The translations under genes were made by a program, and so were the position numbers. This document shows positions 47,224-56,320 of a DNA stretch of 59,424 nucleotides, in pieces (the first letter of the stretch is position 1; each line of letters opens with the position of its first letter). Source of the DNA: Cytophagales bacterium (lineage in GTDB: Bacteria > Bacteroidota > Bacteroidia > Cytophagales > Cyclobacteriaceae); the NCBI GenBank assembly GCA_024232835.1, contig JAAEPI010000290.1, positions 1 to 59,424 on the forward strand, in the 5' to 3' direction. The notes beneath the pieces are model-generated. The model was given only the letters and a program-made list of their open reading frames with translations. It had not been told where the DNA came from and made no database searches.

Positions 47224-48069
47224 TTAGCTAGCTCTGACTACAGGTAGATCTCCCGGAAGTCCCCACTCGCTCCAGGAGCCGTCATAGACGGAAGTATTTT
47301 TGAATCCGGCCAGGTCGGCGGCAAGTGCCAGAATGCATGCAGTTAGACCAGAACCACAAGAAAACACGAGCTGTTGATCTGAAATTTCTCTCTTTTTAAA
47401 TTCCTCTTTCAATTCAATTGCTGGCAGCATTTTATTTTTTCTTAGCACATCATTGAAATGAAAATTGATTGAATTGGGAATATGCCCACCTCGAAGGCCT
47501 TTTCTTGGTTCTGGCTCAGTTCCATCAAAACGACCCTTTGATCGGGCATCCAAAACCAACGTTTCTGATTCCTTAACAGAGTCTAGGACTTCTTTTGAAT
47601 TCTTCCAGAAGTCGGATTGTGAAATTGCAACAAAATCTCCTTTATCAAACTTGGATGATCTTTTTGTTTCTATGGGTAGTGCTGCTTTCATCCATTTGGG
47701 AAGTCCACCATCCAGCACGGCTACATTTTCATGACCCATTGCTCGGAACATCCACCAAGGTCTTGGGCTAGAATAAACACCCAGATTATCATAAATAATA
47801 AGGGTGCTGGTTTTAGAAATTCCCAATTTTTGGGCCTCTAGACTAAAAGCTTCCTCTGAAAGCATCGTGTGGGGAAGTGCGCTTGAATGATCCGAGAACA
47901 CCTGTTCAATATCCAAAAATCTAGCACCAGGCAATTGTAAATACGAAAGTGGATTGCCTTCAAGGTTTGATTTTGGCTTGCGAAAACTAGCATCGAGAAT
48001 TATTAGATCTGGATGTTCAATATAGTTGGAGAGCCAACTGCTGGATACAAGAGATGAAGTAAGATTCAA
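47224..48069 (-). CDS. Sulfurtransferase (3-mercaptopyruvate/thiosulfate type)
   Basis: Two rhodanese domains; FSCGSGLTACILALA active-site loop. Confidence 0.9.
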   Translation of the reverse strand: MNLTSSLVSSSWLSNYIEHPDLIILDASFRKPKSNLEGNPLSYLQLPGARFLDIEQVFSDHSSALPHTMLSEEAFSLEAQKLGISKTSTLIIYDNLGVYSSPRPWWMFRAMGHENVAVLDGGLPKWMKAALPIETKRSSKFDKGDFVAISQSDFWKNSKEVLDSVKESETLVLDARSKGRFDGTEPEPRKGLRGGHIPNSINFHFNDVLRKNKMLPAIELKEEFKKREISDQQLVFSCGSGLTACILALAADLAGFKNTSVYDGSWSEWGLPGDLPVVRAS

Positions 48070-48179
48070 TTTGCTAGAGGGTGTTTATTTGTAATTGCAA
48101 CCTAGTCAGAATTGTTGGAATCAAAAAAATGTGAATAAACCTGTGCATATGTAGGGTATAACCAGGGTATAACTTGGTT

Positions 48180-48485
48180 TGTAATTTGTTGAAAACTAGG
48201 GATGTAGAAAGTTTGGAGATGTAAAGTTCTCATCTACTTTAGCAAAACCAAAGGAGAGATAGGAAGCTGAAACGCAAGTTTCTAACCGGACGAAGGGAAG
48301 TTGGAGTAAACTTCGGTTTGCATCAATGAAGCTCAGAAGGTTGTTGTAATAAACGGGTCTTGGGGCAACTCAGGAAAACGCCTAACAAGGAATCCGAACT
48401 GCACTTAGGAATGTTACAAGAACCACGGTTGTTGTAAGATTAAAAGGGTGAAATTTCAGCAATGAAGTCTCACCCTTTTTGTTTG
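48180..48485 (+). ncRNA. Candidate structured non-coding RNA (about 300 nt)
   Basis: No long ORF on either strand; GAAAC-GCAA-GTTTC GNRA hairpin (48269-48282), AACC..GAAGTT-ggagta-AACTTC-GGTT (48284-48318), TTACAA-G-AACC-AC-GGTT-G-TTGTAA (48414-48437), ending in strong terminator. Confidence 0.6.
48442..48485 (+). terminator. Rho-independent terminator of candidate ncRNA
   Basis: AAAAGGGTGA-A-ATTTCA-GCAA-TGAAGT-C-TCACCCTTTTT. Confidence 0.85.
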
Positions 48486-48522
48486 TAAATCTTACGCATT
48501 CTTGGGGATTTAGACTGGTTCG

Positions 48523-48903
48523 CTATCTAGTAGTTGTTTCAAGGTTTTCTAGCCTCTTGATTTTTTCTGATAATTCTGCTGTATCGAAGGGTTTGAGAAT
48601 ATAATCAACAGCACCTTTGGAGATTGCCTTTGCCACAACTCTTTGTTGCCCCACAGCACTGACCATAATTACTTTGTGATTTGAACCTTCTTCTTTGAAA
48701 TGGTCTAGTATATCCAATCCTAGCATATCGGGCAAAATGTTATCAAGAGAAATAATATCAGGGTTTAAATCAGCTGCTAACCGAATGGCTTCTTTTCCAG
48801 TTGAGGCTTCTTCTACAATTGTATAGCCCTCATCTTCCAGAACCTTTCCAACAAGTTTTCTCATGTAAATTGAATCATCTACGATTAAAGCACTCTTATT
48901 CAT
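48523..48903 (-). CDS. CheY-like response regulator
   Basis: ALIVDDSIYMRKLVGKVLEDEGY...DIISLDNILPDMLG...DYILKPFD. Confidence 0.9.
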   Translation of the reverse strand: MNKSALIVDDSIYMRKLVGKVLEDEGYTIVEEASTGKEAIRLAADLNPDIISLDNILPDMLGLDILDHFKEEGSNHKVIMVSAVGQQRVVAKAISKGAVDYILKPFDTAELSEKIKRLENLETTTR

Positions 48904-48973
48904 TTCATTTCTGTTTTATATATTGTGAATGAATTGTAAGATCATTTTGAACTATGAATTCAATAATTAATGT

Positions 48974-49576
48974 TCACTGCAAGACAGCCATATCTTTGAT
49001 CTTCGTTACAAATTCGTCCTGAACCATCCATGTGAAATGTGGAGATACTTCTAATTCTTCACCTTGGAATATCGATTTGAAATGCAGAGTAGAATTGTAC
49101 TTATTTGATTCGGCCTCTAAATACTCTTTCACTTCGTTGGATTTTATTGTATGAAGTGAGGGTACATTGCCAAACATTTCTACATCTAGAATGTTCGAAA
49201 ACTGAGATATTATTGTGGCTGATACCATATTATCAATTTCAGTTATAAATTCCAATTCCATCAATTCGAGCTCGGATGGAGCACCAGTATATAGCTCCTT
49301 TGGGAGACAGGTATCTATGATTCTTCTGATCTCCTCTTGAGTGAATATCAAATGACATACTCCCTGGATCTCACCAATAAGTTCGGTTCTCAGTAAGTCG
49401 TACGATTTGGAATCGGCTACATTAAATTTGCTCATCGAGTCAACACCAAAGTCAATTTTCTTAATTGAAATTGGACTATTTAGTATGGATGCAAGTGCAG
49501 TTGATGCTTTTCTCAACCCTTCTTTGATCATACCAGTTGCCAATGATTGCTCCTTTTTTTCTAATTGATTTATCAT
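48974..49576 (-). CDS. CheC-like chemotaxis phosphatase
   Basis: EFITEIDNMVSATIISQFSNILDVEMFGNVP fits the CheC E-x2-N-x22-P signature. Confidence 0.75.
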   Translation of the reverse strand: MINQLEKKEQSLATGMIKEGLRKASTALASILNSPISIKKIDFGVDSMSKFNVADSKSYDLLRTELIGEIQGVCHLIFTQEEIRRIIDTCLPKELYTGAPSELELMELEFITEIDNMVSATIISQFSNILDVEMFGNVPSLHTIKSNEVKEYLEAESNKYNSTLHFKSIFQGEELEVSPHFTWMVQDEFVTKIKDMAVLQ

Positions 49577-49616
49577 TTCATTTTGTGTTTTTCTATTGAG
49601 GATAACTGGGCCAATA

Positions 49617-50651
49617 TCACATTAGTGCCGTTGGTATATCATCCAAATGACAAATTTTGTTCACGCTTCCTGAGTTTATCGCTTCTTTGGGCATGCCAAA
49701 TACAATACAACTTTCCTCATTTTGAGCAATGGTATCTCCGCCAGCATTTTTCACCTCAATAAGCCCTTCTGTACCATCTTTGCCCATACCAGTCAAGATG
49801 ACACAAACAGCCTTTCTTCCAGCATGTCTGGCTGCAGATTTAAATAGAACATCAACCGCTGGTTTATGGCCACTTACAAGAGGACCATTTTTAAGTTGAA
49901 CCTTGTATCCGCCATGGTGTTTCTGAAGCAACATGTGTTGGTCTCCTGGAGCAATCAAAGCCGTTCCTTTTATTAATTGATCTCCATCTTTTGCCTCTTT
50001 TACAGTCATGTCACTCTCCTTGTCCAAACTTTCCGCAAATGAATTTGTAAACTCTTTCGGCATATGTTGAACGATAAGAATCGCTGGAAAATTTCTAGAT
50101 AACCGACGCAGGAGTTGTTTCAAAGCAGTGGTTCCACCGGCAGATGCTCCAATGCAAATTACCTTTCCATCTTGTTTCTTCAATGGAGAGAGTAAATTCT
50201 TATGGCTGAATGACAATTTTTGCTTTATTTTTGAAATTTTTCTAACCTTGGTCCTTGCCGCTTCCTTTACGATTTTGATCAGATCTTCAGCATCTGCCTT
50301 CAATGCCTCATTGGTATCGAATTTGGGTTTATTCAATATTTTAACAGCGCCGTATTCAAGAGCTTTAAGTCCGATGACAGATGCCCGATGAGTGAGAGTA
50401 GATAATATCACAACGGGAATAGGGTGCTGACTCATTAATTTTTTAAGGAAAGTGAGTCCATCCATTTTGGGCATTTCTATGTCCAATGTGATTACATCTG
50501 GTTTGTTCTTCTTTAGCAGTAGAGCTGCACTAAAGGGGTCATCTGCCGCTCCAATAAAATTTAGGTCTGGATCACTGGAAAATATATCCTCTAAAACCCT
50601 CCGTATCAAATGAGAATCATCAATGGTCAATATTTTGATTTTATTCTTCAA
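49617..50651 (-). CDS. cheB: Protein-glutamate methylesterase CheB
   Basis: Receiver (TLDIEMPKMDGLTFL) plus methylesterase (CIGASAGGTTALKQLL, VQHMP, LTGMGKDGTEGL). Confidence 0.95.
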   Translation of the reverse strand: MKNKIKILTIDDSHLIRRVLEDIFSSDPDLNFIGAADDPFSAALLLKKNKPDVITLDIEMPKMDGLTFLKKLMSQHPIPVVILSTLTHRASVIGLKALEYGAVKILNKPKFDTNEALKADAEDLIKIVKEAARTKVRKISKIKQKLSFSHKNLLSPLKKQDGKVICIGASAGGTTALKQLLRRLSRNFPAILIVQHMPKEFTNSFAESLDKESDMTVKEAKDGDQLIKGTALIAPGDQHMLLQKHHGGYKVQLKNGPLVSGHKPAVDVLFKSAARHAGRKAVCVILTGMGKDGTEGLIEVKNAGGDTIAQNEESCIVFGMPKEAINSGSVNKICHLDDIPTALM

Positions 50652-51136
50652 ACTTTGGAAACTGGAATGGCAGATTTACTTAGCAATTTCATTTGTACTT
50701 TTCCTGTGGTGGTATTAAAAATAATTTTCCTCCCAAGATTTCCACCTGTATTGATTGCAATTATTTTGATGTTGTGAGATTGTAATATTTCCTTGGCCAC
50801 ATCAACATTCCGATCCCCAATCCGCATGGTGAAATTGGCTTGATTAGCGCCTCCGAATACTTTGGCCACTAAATTTGTTTTTGAACAACCCTGATTCGTC
50901 AAGTCATCTATTAATTTGGAAATGGCGATGTTTCCAAATTTAGCTGAAGCCAAACCTGCTCCATTCCAATAGGGAAGCATGTAGTGATTGATGCCACCAA
51001 CCAGTTTGTTAGTATCAAAAAGACAAACGGAAACACATGATCCAAGTAGGGTGCTTACCAGATAGCTATCCAGACTCACAAACATGTTGGACGGATATAG
51101 ATAATGTTTATAAATTTCCTGACTGGAATTCTTCAA
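50648..51136 (-). CDS. cheD: Chemoreceptor glutamine deamidase CheD
   Basis: LLGSCVSVCLFDTNKLVGGINHYMLP. Confidence 0.93.
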   Translation of the reverse strand: MKNSSQEIYKHYLYPSNMFVSLDSYLVSTLLGSCVSVCLFDTNKLVGGINHYMLPYWNGAGLASAKFGNIAISKLIDDLTNQGCSKTNLVAKVFGGANQANFTMRIGDRNVDVAKEILQSHNIKIIAINTGGNLGRKIIFNTTTGKVQMKLLSKSAIPVSKV

Positions 51137-52023
51137 AATACTTGTTCGTTTTCGCCATTTTCAAAAAATGTATTTTCATCCAGTGAAGCAAATATATCTT
51201 CAAAGATCAAATCCCGTTCTGTTGGTATAGTTAAATCAACCCGTGTTCCTTCCATTCCATTGGATTGCACTGTAAGGCTACCTTCCATCAAATCCACCAA
51301 TGAATGTACGATGGATAATCCCAATCCATGGCCCCCATGGGACTTAGTCGTTCCGGTATTTAATTGTTCGAACCTGTCGTAAATATTTGACAAGTCAGAA
51401 TTGGAAATACCGACACCATAGTCCCTAAATGAAAATATCATATCTGATCCATTCCGAACCAATTTGATTTCTACTGATTTTCCGTCAGAACTAAATTTTA
51501 AGGCGTTTGAAATCAAATTGGATACCACCAACTGTAATTTGCTTCTATCGCAAATAATTTCGTCCGTTTCAGTTATGTCCACATTAACTTCCAGACCCTT
51601 ATCCTCTATATTATTTTCAAAGGAGCCAAGTACTTCGATTATTACATCTCCGCAAGAGAATTTTGTGAGATCCAAATTGGTTTCTCCTGCTTCCAATTCG
51701 GCGGCAATAAATATATTTTGCAGTTGAAAATTGAGGGCCAATACTTCCTGATATATCAGTTTTGTATTCGAGACGATTTTTTTCTCGTCAAATGATTTTT
51801 TAAGGTTTAAACTTAATAATCCAAGTATGGAGGCCATTGGATTATTTACCTCATTTTTGATATTTGACAAAAAATGACTCTTCACTTCTTCAGATCGAAC
51901 CAATTTTTCATTTACTTGCTTAATTTCATCCGCAAATTGTTTTTGCTCAGAAAGAAGTCTGTTTTTTTCTAAAAACCGATCCTGTAATTCCTGAATAATT
52001 CGATCATCTGTCAATTCTTTCAT
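51133..52023 (-). CDS. Histidine-kinase-like protein lacking the H-box phosphoacceptor His
   Basis: H-box reads SHFLSNIKNEVNNPMASILG (Asn at the usual His); N/G boxes intact: NLISNALKFS, DYGVGIS, GGHGLGLSIV. Confidence 0.85.
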   Translation of the reverse strand: MKELTDDRIIQELQDRFLEKNRLLSEQKQFADEIKQVNEKLVRSEEVKSHFLSNIKNEVNNPMASILGLLSLNLKKSFDEKKIVSNTKLIYQEVLALNFQLQNIFIAAELEAGETNLDLTKFSCGDVIIEVLGSFENNIEDKGLEVNVDITETDEIICDRSKLQLVVSNLISNALKFSSDGKSVEIKLVRNGSDMIFSFRDYGVGISNSDLSNIYDRFEQLNTGTTKSHGGHGLGLSIVHSLVDLMEGSLTVQSNGMEGTRVDLTIPTERDLIFEDIFASLDENTFFENGENEQVF

Positions 52024-52904
52024 CTTTCTCTAGTGTAAATGGTGGGTTTGATTTGTCGTAAATCGGAGGTTTTACCGAACAATGATTCTGAGTGTCCTAA
52101 AAATAAGTATCCACCAATTTTAAGACGATCTCTCAATTTTCGAACCACATTTATCTGCGTTTGTCGTTCAAAATATATCAATACATTTCTGCAAAAAATC
52201 ATATCGAAACTTTCGTCCATATGGTAGGTGCTGTTCATTAAGTTCAATCGTCCGAATTTTGTTTTGTTACGTAGAAATGGCTTGACCCTAACTTCATCTT
52301 GTTTTGCATCTTTGCCTTGCAAGAAGTAACGTTGTTTTAAATCTATTGGCAATTGATCTAGTCTGGAACTTTGATATACTCCAGCCTTTGCTTTTCTTAG
52401 AACATTCGCTGATATGTCAGTACCCAATATCGAATAGTCAAACCGTTTTTGATTTGATAGCCTGAAATGTTCCTCCATAACCATGGCCAACGTATATATT
52501 TCTTCTCCACTAGATGATGCGGCGCTCCATATTTTCAATCCTTTATTGGAAAAGGTATTTTCTGTTTCCTGAAGAATCACATTGGTCAAAAAGTCAAAAT
52601 GACTAGATTCTCTGAAGAAATCTGTCTTATTTGTAGAAATGGCATTAATCATTTCTTTTGTTTCCTGAGGATCTGCATCACTTAATGCAAGATCGATGTA
52701 CTCTTTAAAAGAATCCATTGTCCTTATCTTCAATCTTTTCTGTAGCCTTCCTTCAACCATGGTCTTCTTTTGAGAAGGCAACTTGATGCCATAGTTGCTG
52801 GTTACGAAGTTGCTTAGTCTTTTAAAATCAGCTTCATTTATAAACTTTTTCTTCTGCATGGGTGCAGTGGCTATATGCATGTTTTCTTTTTTTGAGTAGG
52901 TCAC
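52020..52904 (-). CDS. cheR: Chemotaxis methyltransferase CheR
   Basis: STNKTDFFRESSHFDFL, IWSAASSSGEEIYTLAM, FDMIFCRNVLIYF, GYLFLGHSESL. Confidence 0.95.
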   Translation of the reverse strand: MTYSKKENMHIATAPMQKKKFINEADFKRLSNFVTSNYGIKLPSQKKTMVEGRLQKRLKIRTMDSFKEYIDLALSDADPQETKEMINAISTNKTDFFRESSHFDFLTNVILQETENTFSNKGLKIWSAASSSGEEIYTLAMVMEEHFRLSNQKRFDYSILGTDISANVLRKAKAGVYQSSRLDQLPIDLKQRYFLQGKDAKQDEVRVKPFLRNKTKFGRLNLMNSTYHMDESFDMIFCRNVLIYFERQTQINVVRKLRDRLKIGGYLFLGHSESLFGKTSDLRQIKPTIYTRER

Positions 52905-53647
52905 AACTGGATTTTCTTCGCTGATTTCTTTTTTGGTTTGCTTTTTGAAACCTTCTTCTTCGGTTCCTTTTTCTGTTTCGATGAGGTGGTCTTCTTTCGA
53001 GTTGTCTTATTTTTTTCTTTACCTACCGTTTTCTTTTTAACTACGTCTTTTTTCTCTTGATCAGATTTACTCTCCAGAACTAGACTTTCTTCAGGGGCTG
53101 GTTCAGGTTCACTAGTTAGCTCCTCTGAGATAATATTTGATTTATGAGCACCAATTGAATCAAACATGGTGACCTCATTGACTGAAAAGATTTTATCAAT
53201 ATCAAGTAGCATTACGAAATCACTTCCATTACGAAAGATCCCTATTATGAAATCATTTTGGTCTTTGGATTCAATGTTGGGAGATGGTTGTAAATCTTCT
53301 TGTTTTAATTCTAACACTTCGAGCACTGAGTCCACAAGCACTCCGAGGTTGATCCTTCTTGACTCTATCCCAATATCTACTACAACGATGCAAGTGTTAA
53401 CATTGAATTCAGTAGGCGTGAGACCCAATTTTACTCTTGTATCAATAAGAGGCAATACCTTACCTCTTACGTCAACAATACCCGCCAAATATGATGGTGC
53501 TCTGGGAACGGGGGTGATTTTAGACACTTCCAATATCTCAATCACTTTAGTCACATTCATAGCGAAAAGCTCTTCGCCCATCGCGAAAGAAAGGACATTT
53601 TCTAATTGGCTCGCTACTGATTCCTTTTCTAATACGTTAGTTTCCAT
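52901..53647 (-). CDS. cheW: CheW with long Lys-rich C-terminal tail
   Basis: CheW core (ITPVPRAPSYLAGIVDVRGKVLPLIDTRVKLG) then KKKTVGKEKNKTTRKKTTSSKQKKEPKKKVSKSKPKKKSAKKIQL. Confidence 0.92.
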   Translation of the reverse strand: METNVLEKESVASQLENVLSFAMGEELFAMNVTKVIEILEVSKITPVPRAPSYLAGIVDVRGKVLPLIDTRVKLGLTPTEFNVNTCIVVVDIGIESRRINLGVLVDSVLEVLELKQEDLQPSPNIESKDQNDFIIGIFRNGSDFVMLLDIDKIFSVNEVTMFDSIGAHKSNIISEELTSEPEPAPEESLVLESKSDQEKKDVVKKKTVGKEKNKTTRKKTTSSKQKKEPKKKVSKSKPKKKSAKKIQL

Positions 53648-53740
53648 TTGATTTCAATTAGATTCAATGTTTTGCTGTCTCAATCATTAGTATTCAACAC
53701 GTAGATATTTATTGATTCGCTCCTGAAAAAATGCTAAGTG

Positions 53741-55759
53741 CTAGAATTCCTTAAAATCTGAATCAGAAACTACTTCTGGTTCACCCAAGTCAAGATCAAT
53801 TCCCTTATGTGCGCCATTTCCATTCGAATGTTCATTCGTTGAGGGTCTTGCAGCCTTGGTAGGCGCATAATTTAATGTGCCTACTGAACTCAAATCAACC
53901 TTGAAGAAGCCAACAGTTTCTCGAAGTTGACTGGCTTGAGCATTCAATTCTTCCGAGTTGGCTGCCATCTCCTCGGCAGTGGAGGCATTCTGCTGTACAA
54001 CATTATTCAGTTGTTGGATAGCATTATTGACTTGCTCGGTACCGTCATTTTGTTCGATACTCGCCGAGGCAATTTCTCCGATTAATTTTGATGTTTTTTG
54101 GATTTCAGGTACGATTTCCTCTAGTAGTTTACCTGACTCTTCAGCCATGCTCACTCCTTTAGAAGATACATCGTCAATTTCGGAAGCTGCGACTTGACTT
54201 CTTTCGGCAAGTCTACGAATCTCTGCTGCTACCACCGCAAAGCCTCTTCCGTGTTCGCCAGCTCTAGCTGCTTCTACTGCAGCATTAAGTGCTAATAGAT
54301 TGGTCTGTCTGGCAATTTCACCAATGATTGATATTTTATCTGTAATCAATTTCATTGAATCTACCGTTCTTCCAACAGATTCGTTGCTGGAAGAGATGTT
54401 TTGAGAAGCCAACTCAGCTATTTGTTCTGTTTCTTTCGAATTCTTAGTGTTTTGCTCTGTATTTGCTGCCATTTCTTCCATTGAAGAGGAGACTTCCTCG
54501 GCAGAACTAGCTTGATCTGAAGCACCATCAGACATTTGCTGTGATGAGGCACTCATTTGTGTACTGGCAGAGGCAATTGATTCAGACACTGAAATGACCG
54601 TTCCTATGATTTCGTTTAGCTTTGCTATCATCGATTTTACCCCGCCCAATGCGATACCAACTTCATCTCTACTAGTTGTGTCAACCCTGACAGTAAGGTC
54701 ACCATTAGACACTGCGCCCAATTTCTCAGTTAGTAATTGGAGTTGATTTAATATGGCTCTGGCAATGAGAAACGCAAATAGAGCAGTTAAGAATATAATT
54801 ACAACTGTGGATACGATATAATACATCAGAGCTTTTCCTGATTCCTCTTGCAATAGGTTAGATGATGCAATCAGTTCGCCTGAAATGCTATCTTCGATTT
54901 CTTTTAAGGAATTGATTTTTTGAGATATTTGCTGAAACCAGTCATTGGTATCTATCCCAAAATTTCCTTTGGTGGACTTTGCAAACGCTACGTCTCTCAT
55001 GGCTGCAACACTCTTAACCTCATCAGTATCCATTCTGTTATTATATAATTCTTTAAAGGATTTATCTGCCGATCCAAGAAACAACTGTTCGTAGGTTACT
55101 TGAGAGGCCACTAATGAACTGTACTTCTTGAATTGACCTTCTCCAAATCTATCTTCGGCAAATACCGAGCTCAGTATGGCCCGTTCAAGACCAGATTGTT
55201 CTTTCATTTGCAGAATATTTAGAAAGGCGCTGAAGTTTTTGTTAATGCTTGCATTTGAACTTAAATTAGATATATAAGTTATCACATCGAAAAATTTCGG
55301 GTGCATGGCTGTGTAGTAACCAAGTGCTTTATCAGATTCAATGCTTTGAGACAAAGTCGCATCTCTTTTAGAGCCTATTATGTCGAGATCTTTTCTAGCA
55401 GCTGAAAGCAGATTTTCAAATTCTTGCCCAAATTTCTTGATATCAAGTCCAGCCAGAATATTGTTTAATGCTCTTATTTTTGCGTCCGAACTTTGCGCTT
55501 GTGATCGAAGTTCACTTTCCATTTTTGCTCCGTTGCTTCCAATAAATCCAGCGGTTCTCCCTCGTTCTTTTTGGGTTTCATGAACTACTGAACTAATGAC
55601 TTGGCTTAGTTTTGCCAATTCATTAAGGTTCTCCATTTCATTTGACTCCACTCGCTTATCCATAACATTGGTTATTGAAAAGAAGAGCAATCCAAGCACA
55701 GGGAACACTAGCATAACTAGTAGCTTGGTTGAAAATTTGAGGTTGTTAATTAGTTCCAT
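53741..55759 (-). CDS. Methyl-accepting chemotaxis protein with NIT (nitrate/nitrite-sensing-like) domain
   Basis: [30 protein letters not shown] pattern, HAMP, signalling tip [42 protein letters not shown]-terminus SDFKEF. Confidence 0.85.
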   Translation of the reverse strand: MELINNLKFSTKLLVMLVFPVLGLLFFSITNVMDKRVESNEMENLNELAKLSQVISSVVHETQKERGRTAGFIGSNGAKMESELRSQAQSSDAKIRALNNILAGLDIKKFGQEFENLLSAARKDLDIIGSKRDATLSQSIESDKALGYYTAMHPKFFDVITYISNLSSNASINKNFSAFLNILQMKEQSGLERAILSSVFAEDRFGEGQFKKYSSLVASQVTYEQLFLGSADKSFKELYNNRMDTDEVKSVAAMRDVAFAKSTKGNFGIDTNDWFQQISQKINSLKEIEDSISGELIASSNLLQEESGKALMYYIVSTVVIIFLTALFAFLIARAILNQLQLLTEKLGAVSNGDLTVRVDTTSRDEVGIALGGVKSMIAKLNEIIGTVISVSESIASASTQMSASSQQMSDGASDQASSAEEVSSSMEEMAANTEQNTKNSKETEQIAELASQNISSSNESVGRTVDSMKLITDKISIIGEIARQTNLLALNAAVEAARAGEHGRGFAVVAAEIRRLAERSQVAASEIDDVSSKGVSMAEESGKLLEEIVPEIQKTSKLIGEIASASIEQNDGTEQVNNAIQQLNNVVQQNASTAEEMAANSEELNAQASQLRETVGFFKVDLSSVGTLNYAPTKAARPSTNEHSNGNGAHKGIDLDLGEPEVVSDSDFKEF

Positions 55760-55807
55760 GATATTATTCGTATAAATTTTAGTTCTTATTTATTTATCAT
55801 TCTATTA

Positions 55808-56320
55808 TTAATCCATTGTCACACCGACTTCCTGCATAAAGTCCATTTCCATTAAGGAAAAGACCTCATCGAGATTTAATACCATTGTATAATCATCTCC
55901 ATTGAGAAACCTTCCATCAATAAAATTAAGACTGTACTTAGCTTCTATACTGGGAGATGGTAGAAGAGATTCTGCGGGAATATCCATTACTTCATTAACT
56001 GCATCCACCAAGGTTCCGATTTCCATCTTATCACCCTCCACGTCAATTTCGATGACTATGATGCATGTGTTTTCCTTAAATTCTATTGGAACAAGTCCAA
56101 ACTTGATTTTTGTGTCGATGAGAGGAAGCACCTTTCCTCTCAGATTAATGATGCCGGCCATATAAGATGGAGCACGCGGTATGACAGTAATATTGGGTAT
56201 TTCTAAAATCTCTATGACTCTTTGCACTTCAACAGCAAAGCTCTCGTCATCAAGTTTGAATGTGAGATAGGAGTTAACCTCCACGTTTTCTTCGATATCT
56301 ACTTCTGTAATATTGTTCAT
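55808..56320 (-). CDS. cheW: CheW
   Basis: EILEIPNITVIPRAPSYMAGIINLRGKVLPLIDTKIKFG. Confidence 0.93.
   Translation of the reverse strand: MNNITEVDIEENVEVNSYLTFKLDDESFAVEVQRVIEILEIPNITVIPRAPSYMAGIINLRGKVLPLIDTKIKFGLVPIEFKENTCIIVIEIDVEGDKMEIGTLVDAVNEVMDIPAESLLPSPSIEAKYSLNFIDGRFLNGDDYTMVLNLDEVFSLMEMDFMQEVGVTMD

Noticed and set aside
48180-48485. RNase P, tmRNA, SRP or 6S RNA identity for the ncRNA candidate
   Set aside because: The conserved landmarks recalled for RNase P, tmRNA and SRP RNA were not found; 6S could not be excluded by eye, so no family was assigned.
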